Origin: Heterodera schachtii
Taxonomy: Eukaryota; Nematoda; Chromadorea; Rhabditida; Heteroderidae
Assembly (NCBI GenBank): GCA_023374025.1
Contig: SIJG01000065.1
Location: 233,496-297,495, forward strand
DNA length: 64,000 nt
Direction of reading: 5' to 3'
The notes under the pieces are model-generated. The model was not told the origin of the DNA, ran no database searches, and saw only the letters and a list, made by a program, of their open reading frames with translations. The position numbers were made by a program, and so were the translations under genes. Shown one piece after another: positions 54,801 to 63,470 of this stretch. The first letter of the stretch is position 1. The number at the start of each line of letters is the position of its first letter.

Positions 54801-55539
54801 TTATTGCATTTTTGTTAGCAAATTTTGGGCAAAACGCCAAAATAGTTGAAACTAGTTTTTTTCAAAAATTTTATAGTTTTTTAGTTGCTAAAAATAAAAA
54901 AACTAGAAAATAGTTGCAAATAACTCGAAAAGTAGCTTAATGAAAAAACTATAAATTGCATCCCTAGTCATTATAGATCGGCGTGAACGTTTTTTTCGTC
55001 TTTTCTATTTGAATATTTATCGGAAAACCGACCAACCCTTCGCTCCAAACTTTAGTAAATATAAGTGGAGTAGATGTTTAATTTTATATGGGACATAATT
55101 AGCTTTCTGCTCTCAAAAAAGAAAATAAGACTTTTAGACTTCTCAGACCCGACCCCTCCAAATAAGGACAACTTAGAAATAAGGACAAACGCGAACCCTG
55201 TTCTTGATCAAGAGGTTTAACCATGGAGTTCGGCATGACATTTTCATGTTTGATAAATACGAAAAAAGCCATCTCGTGCCACCTCTGTATGGAAATGAAA
55301 ATGGCAATTATTTCTATTATTCAAAATTGGAATGTTTACATTTTTAAAGAAGCCAAGGCGACGAAGCATTTGTTGAGTATGATCAGAGATTTATCGACAT
55401 TTTGCGCACAAATTTGGAGTTGGCCCGTGACTTTGTGTTTGTTTTACTCAAACTGGCGGAGGAAAAGATGGACATATTGTTGACCAACAGTGAGAAACAA
55501 AAAGCGAAGAAAAACGAACATATGTCAATGTACAACTAA
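51839..55539 (+). CDS. Helical protein of unknown family, 7 exons, 277 aa
   Basis: Not recognised. Exons 51839-51991, 52053-52224, 52284-52381, 53349-53405, 53455-53507, 55215-55333, 55358-55539 join with consistent phases to 278 codons including TAA. The start ATG is preceded by AAAA. The protein is Lys/Glu-rich and predicted to be helical: an N-terminal coiled coil (KKLLNNKKELLKKE, IEKLQMQMDQQLNTIL), a middle part (DHLHLLSKVRILKLD, DNYDYIGREQTEIRTYHKNR), and a C-terminal helix (DQRFIDILRTNLELARDFVF, VLLKLAEEKMDILLTN). It has no signal peptide or membrane span. The spaced long helices are reminiscent of BAR-type dimers, but that is a guess. A hAT-like MITE inserted directly at the exon 4 acceptor, and a second one with a LINE fragment fills intron 5. 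The acceptor of exon 6 (CAAGAG|G) is weak. Confidence 0.65.
52683..53338. mobile_element. hAT-like MITE, 656 bp, at splice acceptor of exon 4
   Basis: Tips CAGGGGTGCGATC and GATCGCACCCCTG, with exact 8-bp duplications GTTTTTCC at 52675-52682 and 53339-53346. The interior has AAATAAGGACA repeats near both ends and two GC cassettes (52983-53009, 53118-53142). The right-hand target copy is itself the polypyrimidine tract of the next acceptor (GTTTTTCC-AG). Confidence 0.92.
53540..54966. mobile_element. hAT-like element, 1.43 kb, carrying a nested LINE
   Basis: Perfect 20-bp tips TAGGGATGCAATTTATAGTT and complement, with exact 8-bp duplications GTCATTAT at 53532-53539 and 54967-54974. It contains a 5'-truncated LINE reverse transcriptase and, towards the right, AGGGGTGTATTTTT repeats (54700-54800). 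It lies in intron 5 of the helical-protein gene. Confidence 0.88.
53819..54568 (-). pseudogene. 5'-truncated LINE reverse transcriptase C-terminus
   Basis: A 249-codon open frame with the typical C-terminal signature of Jockey/CR1/RTE-type LINE polymerases: the DLGVNIDNKLQFSDHV block, the KTYIRPLLEYAPEVWNP block, and a Trp-Asn-Leu-like end. The catalytic FADD region and endonuclease lie upstream and are missing, so it is an inactive fragment. AT-rich sequence follows its 3' end (about 53740-53800). Confidence 0.88.
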
Positions 55540-56143
55540 TTAAAACTCATTAGTCTACTAATTAGTTGTTGAAAATTGGATGGAAACTTGGCATTGCAAA
55601 CGAATTTACTTGAAGCTTCTGTCTGGGTTTTTACCTTTTATCCTTTATCTATGTTTTCCATTCTTTCATTTATATACCTTTTTTTATTTTGGTTCATATT
55701 ATGGAAAATATTTATTTTTCAGCATTCGACATTGTTTTTCTAAAAAACTTAAACGCAAAAAGTCACGAAAAAGCTATAAAAAGCGGTTGAAACTTTTAAT
55801 TAAAATTGTTATTCATTTTTGCAAAAAATGGTGATGATGCGATATTTAGAATTGTCAATTATCTGAGTGTTTTTTTAAAAATAAATACTAAAATTTTAAT
55901 AAGAGCAATTTGATTTTTTCTTTTTTTAATTTAACGCTTAGCTCCAAATGGCTTTGTTGACAATCAAACAAAAATTAGGAAAATTCTTAAATTTGCCGAA
56001 TTTTCTTCAAAACACTTGAAATTTCCAATTTTCTAGACAACATCAATATACAATTTATCTCAACAATAGTGGAAAAATTTTTAGAAACACAATTCCGAGT
56101 GCTCAAAACAAATTTTCCCATAGAAACGAACCAAAAAATGCCC
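55540..56143. other. Loop between inverted exon copies
   Basis: AT-rich DNA between the 3' end of the helical-protein gene and its inverted copy. Reading towards 56130 some frames are protein-like (DNINIQFISTIVEKFL), possibly another remnant of the duplicated gene. No complete exon can be supported. Confidence 0.35.
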
Positions 56144-56293
56144 AATCCATCCAATTCTCAACAACTAATTAGTAGGCTAATGAGTTCTCATTAGTTTTAC
56201 ATGGAGAAATGTTCGTTTTTCTTCGCTTTCTGTTTCTCGCTGCTGGTCAACAATATATCCATCTTTTCCTTCGCCAGTTTGAGTAAAAGTAGT
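56144..56293 (-). pseudogene. Inverted partial copy of helical-protein last exon
   Basis: The minus strand repeats the end of exon 7 (LAKEKMDILLTSSEKQKAKK, with the downstream TTAGTTGTTGAGAATTGGATGG) of the gene ending at 55539. Together the two form an inverted repeat with arms of about 145 bases and a loop of about 560 bases. Only the 3' part of the exon is present. Confidence 0.8.
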
Positions 56294-56354
56294 TACCCTT
56301 GTAGATTTGTCCGGATTACGGTAGCCCCCCATAGGTGTGGGAGGGGTGCATGGC

Positions 56355-56705
56355 CAACTGAGCGCCAGCCTTTTGAGCGCCGCCAAGTGAGCGCGGGCCA
56401 TCTGAGCGCCAAAATTTTTCAGTACTGAAGCCAAAACCTATTGCGCGACTTTTTTTTTTTGCTGCGCGACTTTATGCAAATTATTGATTTTTTTTTGCAA
56501 ACCCATGCCTATTGCAAGGGGTGCGCGACTTTTTTCTTACTGCGCGACTTTTTTTTGCTGCGCGACTTTATGCAAATTATTTTATTGATTTTTTCCTGCA
56601 AACCCAAGCCTATTGCAAGGGGTGCGCGACTTTTTTTCTTACAGCGCGACTTTTTTTCTTACTGCGCGACTTTTTTTCAAGTGCGCGACTTTATGCAAAT
56701 TAAGT
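56355..56705. repeat. Composite tandem repeats (GAGCGCC and GCGCGACTTTTTT)
   Basis: Four TGAGCGCC-type units (56357-56411) are followed by a TGCGCGACTTTTTTTnC(T) array and larger units containing TGCAAATTATTGATTTTTT, GCAAACCCA and GCCTATTGCAAGGGG (about 56441-56705). It is non-coding; open frames here are repeat artefacts. Confidence 0.8.
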
Positions 56706-56787
56706 TATTAATTTAAATTAATTTTTAATTAAATTTTAAATATCTTAAGGTCAAAAGGTCTTAAGATGATGAATTTAAATTCATTTA

Positions 56788-56868
56788 AAATTCCCCGCAC
56801 CAAGCGGATCCGAACCCCAGAGGGGCGGCCAGACTGACGCACTAACCACTCGGCCACATTGGCAATGA
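56788..56868 (-). repeat. tRNA-derived relic (pseudo-tRNA or SINE head)
   Basis: On the minus strand it has an A box TGGCCGAGTGGTTAGTGCG and a B box GGTTCGGATCC, the internal polymerase III promoter of a Leu/Ser-like tRNA. The anticodon and T stems pair poorly, so a functional tRNA is doubtful. Confidence 0.55.
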
Positions 56869-57199
56869 ACAATAAACATTAATTTGCTCTCATAAAGGGA
56901 AAAAATGACGTCACCAGCGGGGGGAGGGGGGCGAGAGCGTGCGGCGAGAAGGCGGGAGGCGGGGTCAAATAAACAAATCAATTATGAAGGGGGCGGGGTG
57001 TTGGAACGGTGCCAAATAAACAAATCAATTTTTTCGTGCCTTGTGGTGCCGCCCTCCCTCCCGCACACTCATTATGTAATTTGACACCTTCAGACAATAA
57101 ACAATTTTTGTTAATTGATTTTTTGTCCATTTGGTCATTTTCACTTCATTTAATTCACTTTACGAATGGAAAAGCCAATCGATAATCCCCTACCATTTA

Positions 57200-57535
57200 T
57201 TTGTGCCAATATTTTTCTTTCTTTGGCATTTGTTCACCCATTTCCCATTATATTTTGCCATTTATTTATTTATGTGCTAGATTGGCATTATTTTGCCAAC
57301 ATTTCTTTGCCTATTTTGGTACCGTTTTTGTGCCAAATTTCTCAATTTATTTCTTGCCAGTTTTTGGCATTGTTTTGTCCCAATTTTTAACCCTTTCTTC
57401 TGCCAACCTTTGCACGTTTTTGTGCCAATTTCCCCATTTATTTCTTGCCAATTTTGTCATTATTTTGCCAACATTTCTTTGCCCATTCTTGCGCATTTTT
57501 TGTGCCAAGTTTACCTAATTATTTATTGCCAATTT
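57200..57535. repeat. TTTGCCA-rich degenerate repeat up to assembly gap
   Basis: Loose repeats of TTTTGCCAACATTTCTTTGCC/TTTTTGTGCCAATTT run into the gap. They keep all three plus frames open and produce repetitive Phe/Cys/Pro ORFs that are not genes. Confidence 0.7.
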
Positions 57536-58109
57536 NNNNNNNNNNNNNNNNNNNNNNNNNNNNNNNNNNNNNNNNNNNNNNNNNNNNNNNNNNNNNNNNN
57601 NNNNNNNNNNNNNNNNNNNNNNNNNNNNNNNNNNNNNNNNNNNNNNNNNNNNNNNNNNNNNNNNNNNNNNNNNNNNNNNNNNNNNNNNNNNNNNNNNNNN
57701 NNNNNNNNNNNNNNNNNNNNNNNNNNNNNNNNNNNNNNNNNNNNNNNNNNNNNNNNNNNNNNNNNNNNNNNNNNNNNNNNNNNNNNNNNNNNNNNNNNNN
57801 NNNNNNNNNNNNNNNNNNNNNNNNNNNNNNNNNNNNNNNNNNNNNNNNNNNNNNNNNNNNNNNNNNNNNNNNNNNNNNNNNNNNNNNNNNNNNNNNNNNN
57901 NNNNNNNNNNNNNNNNNNNNNNNNNNNNNNNNNNNNNNNNNNNNNNNNNNNNNNNNNNNNNNNNNNNNNNNNNNNNNNNNNNNNNNNNNNNNNNNNNNNN
58001 NNNNNNNNNNNNNNNNNNNNNNNNNNNNNNNNNNNNNNNNNNNNNNNNNNNNNNNNNNNNNNNNNNNNNNNNNNNNNNNNNNNNNNNNNNNNNNNNNNNN
58101 NNNNNNNNN
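57536..58109. other. Assembly gap (574 N)
   Basis: Unresolved bases. ORFs that cross the gap are meaningless. The flanking low-complexity DNA explains why assembly failed here. Confidence 1.
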
Positions 58110-58244
58110 CCTTTGGCTTTATCCGTTTAAATTGCCTCGGGCAACAAGCTTAAGCATCACGGCAGGCAAATTTATTCACGCGGAGAAGCTTAGACAAATC
58201 CGTCCTTTCTTCCAGCGAATCGGAAGTTTGCGCAAACAAAGAGA

Positions 58245-58777
58245 CGAACGGGAGAGGGGAGAGAGAGAGAAGGGAATGAGGAGAGAGAGAGGGAATGAGT
58301 GAGAGAGAGGGGAGAGTAGAGAGAAAAGGAAATAGTGAGGGAGAGGAGAGAGAGAGGGGAATGAGTGAGGGAGAGGAGAGAAAGAGAAGGGAATGAGTGA
58401 GGGAGAGGGGAGAGGAGAGAATGGAAAGTGTGATTCCCCCCGTCCCCTCCCGCCCTCCCTCTCTCTCCCATGTCCCCCCCCCCCCCTCCTTCCCCTCCCC
58501 GCACTGTTCGGCCGAATGTGTTTTGTTTTTTTCATTATCAGAAGATCTCCTCATAACCGCATAGGGTTTCATGCTTTTCCTCCGAATTCGTTAAGCGATC
58601 ATTTCCCTCCTTCTCTTCCCCCTCTCCCCCTCTCCCCTTCTCTCTTCCTTTTCCCTCTCGCTATCTCTCTCTCCGTCTCTCACTTCCTCTCTCTAAATTC
58701 TCCTCTCTCTTTTCCTCTCTCCTTCTCTCTTCCGTTCCCCCCCCCCCCCTCTCTCTCCCCCTCTTCCTCTCTCTCTT

Positions 58778-58809
<32 letters not shown>

Positions 58810-58810
58810 C
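58245..58810. repeat. GA-rich tract then CT-rich tract upstream of calsyntenin
   Basis: 58245-58430 is nearly pure purine (GAGAGAGGG), and 58590-58810 nearly pure pyrimidine (CTCTCTCCC), with a C run near 58480. They could base-pair or act as a promoter-proximal polypurine/polypyrimidine element. Deduced ORFs are artefacts. Confidence 0.8.
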
Positions 58811-58927
58811 GAACAAAACTATCAGCAAACATTTCCCAATGTTTCCTCCTCCTTTTTTTTTGTTGGTGTGATTCATTAGTAAACAAAAAATTCCAAATTT
58901 TCTGTCATTCCCTAACAAATTCAGCGG

Positions 58928-61900
58928 ATGTATCATTTTCTTTTCTTAATTTGCCTCGCCGCACTGTTCGCCCCCCACGGCGTTTTGTGCCGTCATAAGC
59001 ATTTTCACCACCGAGTGCCAATCATCGATTTGGACGGTGCCGAACAATTAGTGAGTGCCAACTTAAAAAGTTCTCAAAATTTAAAAAATGCCATTAAATT
59101 CCTTCAGGTGGGCACAATTCGTGAAGACGACCGAACAGTAAATGTGTCTCCAAAGCTGCGAATTTTGCAAGGAACAGGTCATTATAATTTATTAATAAAC
59201 TTTCTGGCAATTTACCGTACCCAATTACACCGTTTGACCAATTACCGTACCCCTAGGCCCTGTCTGTCATTATGAGGTCAGCTGGGCGGACGAAGACGCA
59301 TTTGGCGGTGCGCAAGTGCCATTCGAAGTGCGCATTTTGGACACCGTGGACGGAACAGCCCAAATCCGGCACAAAGACGGAACGGAAGCATTGGACTGTG
59401 CGGTGAAGGCGCAATTTGTCATCCGACTAAGTGCGGTGAAATGCGGCGACGACGCGGCAAAAAGCGAAGCGTAAGGAAAAAAGGGAAAAGAAAAGCCATG
59501 AAATTGTTAATTAATTAATTAATCGTTTACCTCTGCTGTTCAGAGTGGAGCTCAAAATTGCTGTGCAAGATGTTAACAATCACTCGCCCCAATTTGATGG
59601 TACGGTAATTCCATTGTTACGGTCATTCCATTTGGTATATTAACGATCGGCTGGGGGAAGCCCTGCCCTCTCCAACTCCCCAATTTGCTTGATCATAGTT
59701 GATCAATTGTCGCTTCAATTTCGACTTTTCCCCCCTTTTCAGCTCCTTGGTATTCCTTCGACGTTGACGAGGGCCAAACTCATGCCGAAATTGCGCGACT
59801 GTACGCCCACGACAAGGACTGCGGCCACCCGTACGGCGAAGTGTGCCGTTACGAATTGACCAATACGCTCGCGGACAGTCCCTTCCGCATCGATTCGCGC
59901 GGAGTGCTCAGCGCACAACGACCGTTAAACCGTTCTTTGGCCGAGTCGTATATTTTGACGGTGGTGGCGGAAGACTGCGGAATGGTGTGTTGATTAGTCA
60001 GTTTAAGAAGGAAGACCAATTCATGAATTAAACATGTGTTTAACTTTTTGATAATATGATGCCTAATTAGGGTTAATTAGGGTAATTAATTTTCCAATTC
60101 ACCCGTTTCAGCTCCGTTCAAAGTCCGTGCTTGTCACTGTCCACGTCCGCCCGCGTTGCGTTGATGCGCTGCGCTCTAACGGCACGGCGCGGGGTGCGCG
60201 TCATATTGAACAAAACGATTTGCGAGGGATTGTCGTGTTTCCTGATGCGGAAGTAATGACTTGGGAGGATGAGCACATTTCAAATCTCACAATTGCCAGG
60301 TGATCGCATGCGGCGCCGCGGGTGCGGAATGCCAAGCGGAAGCGGACCTGGAGTTGGAGCAGAGCGGCACGGAGCACCAAGTGAAGGCGGACGCACTGGC
60401 GGAGTGCGGGCTGAGCAGCGCGGACGCCGTGGAACTGTTGCCGGAAGAAGAAGGAATACGGAAACACCAGCCGGACGGGATGAAGAAGAAGAAAAAGGAT
60501 GAAGCCGAGGAAGAGGACGACGAAGCGGAAGAGGAGGAGGAAGAAGCGGACAGAGACACGGAAGGGAAAGCGGCATTCGACGGGAAGACAAAGGTGGCAC
60601 AAACCAATACGACGCACAGCACAACAAATCCGATGTTTAGTTTATCGTGTCCAAAGAACGCTTTGACAAATTGGTCCCGGAACACTTCACTTTGTTGTTC
60701 TCCATGCGAACGGAGGCGGGCACGGAGGAACAGCAGCATCAGAAACAGAACATCATTTGCGAAACGGACGAAAAGGGTAAGCAAAGCGAAGGGACGCGAT
60801 TTGGCAATCACTTAATTGGCAACCCATCCATATTGGCAACCCATCCGCTAACTAATGGCCAAACATTCGAATCAGTTTAGGCCTCAACCGGCACCATTTC
60901 GCGGTGTACCTGCGCCGCTGTAAGTTGGAGCTGCTTTTGCGGCGTGAGCCGGAGCACGCGAGCGCGGAATTCCGTGCCGCGGAATGGCGATGGAGCGACG
61001 CGCGCATTTGCGACGGAGAATGGCACCGATACGGACTGATATTCAACGACCTGGACAATGTTCAGGTGGGTGCGAAAATGGCCCTATTTCCCAGAAATTT
61101 CCTAAAAACGTCCTTTTGATCAGTTGCTTATCGACGGCGAGCAGTTCAATGGGACAGAGCGAAACCCGGAAGTGCTGGACGATTGGCCACTGCACGAAGT
61201 GAAGGCGAAGCGGACAAAGCTGACGATTGGCGCTTGTAAATGAAAAACCCAATCAGACCATTGCAAAACATTGGCACACTTTCAAAGGTTGGCACGGCCG
61301 CCAGCGCGACTTTGTCCAATTCTTCACCGGCCATTTGTCCTCCGTTTGGCTTTGGCCCGGCCGTGCGCAGGCACCGGAGGCGATCAGCTGTGCGCATGGG
61401 CAGCACCAACGGTTGGCCATCGATGACCAACTGCTGACAATGCACCATGGACAGGTGGGCCCGGAATGATTGGCTTCTTAAACTCTCCACTGATTCGGCT
61501 TTTCCTCAATTCCTTTGAGTCCCGCCAATTCAGTCCTTCCGATTCACCGCCGCCGACCGCACTCAATTGCATCTTCACGCTCCGTCCCCCGCCGATTTGG
61601 TCCTCATGGTCCGTGCCGTTCGCCTTGCGGTTGATCCGCTCGTCTCCCGCGCCTCTGACCACCATCGCGTCGCTCCATCGGTGAGCGATGGCACGCGCCG
61701 AGTGACACTCAGCGCACAATTCGTGTGCCCAAACAGTAGCCGACCATTGGCACCCATTCAGGCAACGGTAAGCATGAGAAAGCATTTTCAGTCATTGCTT
61801 CTTTGGTCTCAGATTGGCATTTCTCGTTCTCGTGATCACCCCCTACTGAGCGTCACCGGAGGGCATTTGGTAAACGCGGATCGCGCACAGCTGAAAAGTG

Positions 61901-63470
61901 GAGTCGCGTTGCTGCCCGACGTGCAAATTGCGATCACACAAAGTGGGAAAGGGGACAGACGCGGGGATTCCAAATCGGACAAATTTGGAATTGGGACTTT
62001 ATTATTATTATATTATTTGCTTTATTAAACCGTGGAAGTTGGGACATGAATTTTATGCCTCAGGCGGTGCCGATGTGACCGGCGGTTTCAAATTGAATTG
62101 GTGCCGCGTGCAAATGCGTCCCGCGCGCGACATGGACTTGGAGCTGTTCAGCTCGCCCACCGCGTTGCTGCAGCAGTTGAACGTGCAGTTTGTGCATGAT
62201 GCGAAAGGCTTCGCGTTGACGGGCGAAGAAAGTGCGTCGGCGTACGCGCAACTGCTGACGCACATTCGCTACTTTAACTTACGCCCCGCTTCATTTCCGC
62301 ACCGCTCCTACACACTTCAGGCAAAACAAACGCATTTAGTATAATAAAAATGCTAATTTGACCATTAAAATGGTCAATTAATTCACACACTGTCCCATGG
62401 CACTTTTCCAATGTTTCAGTGTGCCATGCTCAGTGGAAAAGTGTTGAGTAACGAATTGTTCACGACTATGCAAATTGAGACCACTGCCGGGACGGACGAG
62501 TCGGTACGGAAGTTGGAGCAAATTTCGGACAAGTTGGACTTGGACATTCCGTTCGGTTCGCCCGTCAGCGGCCCTTTGTCGCCGTTGTTGGGACGGAGCG
62601 AAGACGACGCAGCGGAGGACGACGAGGCCAAACAGACGCAGGAACACCTGGCGAAGGACGACCCGCTGCTCTCAGCCAACTTCGACCAGCTAAGCGCCTC
62701 TAATCGGCTGCAGAACATTTTGGAGATGGACTTGCCAAGGCCGAAGGCATTGCACGCCAACGGATTTGAAATGGGACAGAGTGCCATCGCAGGTGGGCAC
62801 TTCGGAAGAGTTTGGCATTCCATAAAAGAAACCATTTCAGGCGGAGCAGTGGCTGTCGTGGTGGTCGTCTGTGTCGGTTTTCTGCTCGTTCTGCTCGTTG
62901 TCGGTGTGCTCAAAATGCGCGATCATCCCTTGCCAATGGTCGGACGCCGCAGAGGCTCACGACGCGATTCGATGGTGGTCAAATTAGCGAAACTTACTAA
63001 TTAGTTGCCATTTAATTGTGCCTTTTGCAATTAAAAGTTGGAATGGGACGACAATGGACTAATGAACATCACAGTGAACCCATTGGAAGAAGTGGAGGGA
63101 AAGGGGCACGAGGAGTACTCGGAAGATGAGGAGGAGATGGAGGAGGAAGAAGAAGAGGAGGAGGAGGGGGACGGAGTATCGGACGACGGAGGGGAAAAGT
63201 GAGAGAAATGAAATGGGGGGGGGGCAAAGGCAAAAGTCATTTTTGAGGGGTGCTGAAAACAGCGAAGACGAGGAGGACAACGACGGCACCGGCCGAGTGC
63301 TCCCTCTGGTCGAAAACGGACGCCAAGGAGGTGGGGACTGACAACATCCGATTGGCAGAGTCATAAGCAAATCAGCAATCATTTAAGCGGGTTTGGAATG
63401 GGACGACAGCACTTTGGACGGCACAGCGCCGGCAAAACAGCGAAAGAGCCGCGGGGGGTACCATGTGTGA
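58928..63470 (+). CDS. casy-1: Calsyntenin (CASY-1/CLSTN family)
   Basis: Type I membrane protein of the cadherin superfamily, acting in neurons in adhesion, learning and as a kinesin-1 cargo adaptor. Nineteen exons: 58928-59050, 59108-59177, 59257-59471, 59544-59599, 59743-59984, 60112-60252, 60300-60593, 60641-60776, 60881-61065, 61124-61235, 61288-61454, 61534-61767, 61813-61942, 62064-62320, 62420-62792, 62841-62974, 63038-63198, 63263-63330, 63388-63470. The product is about 1,059 aa. It has a signal peptide (FLFLICLAALFAPHGVLC), two cadherin repeats (VQDVNNHSPQFD, then ILTVVAEDCG), a laminin-G/LNS-like domain (FTLLFSMRTE, CDGEWHRYGLIF, LTIGACWHG), the family's C-terminal ectodomain, a membrane span (VAVVVVVCVGFLLVLLVVGV) and a cytoplasmic tail with two kinesin-light-chain WD motifs (LEWDDNGLMNITVNPLEE and LEWDDSTLDG) around an acidic stretch. 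Exon 3 has one A too many in an A6 run; every other junction is in phase. Intron 14 has a GC donor. Confidence 0.93.
62841..63470 (+). other. casy-1: Calsyntenin membrane span, kinesin-binding WD motifs and acidic tail
   Basis: Exons 16-19. The transmembrane helix is followed by a basic patch (GRRRGSRRDS). The first WD motif (EWDDNG) carries Asn where vertebrates have Ser (WDDSALT). A Glu run follows (63120-63180), then a second canonical EWDDST motif, ending GGYHV. Two WD motifs are the known kinesin light chain docking sites in this family. Confidence 0.9.

Noticed and set aside
51839..55539. Proteasome activator PA28 (PSME3) homologue
   Set aside because: Length and helical character are similar, but none of the conserved PA28 blocks can be found.
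57293..58302. Long plus-strand ORFs through 57293-58302
   Set aside because: They cross the N gap and consist of a TTTGCCA repeat.
58150..58998. Ser/Leu/Pro-rich and Glu/Arg-rich ORFs around 58150-58998 and the minus-strand ORF 34696-35355
   Set aside because: Translations of GA/CT low-complexity tracts.
60594..60640. Frameshift in calsyntenin between FDGKTK and FIVSKERFD
   Set aside because: A 47-base GT-AG intron (GTGGCAC...GATGTTTAG) explains it and restores phase.
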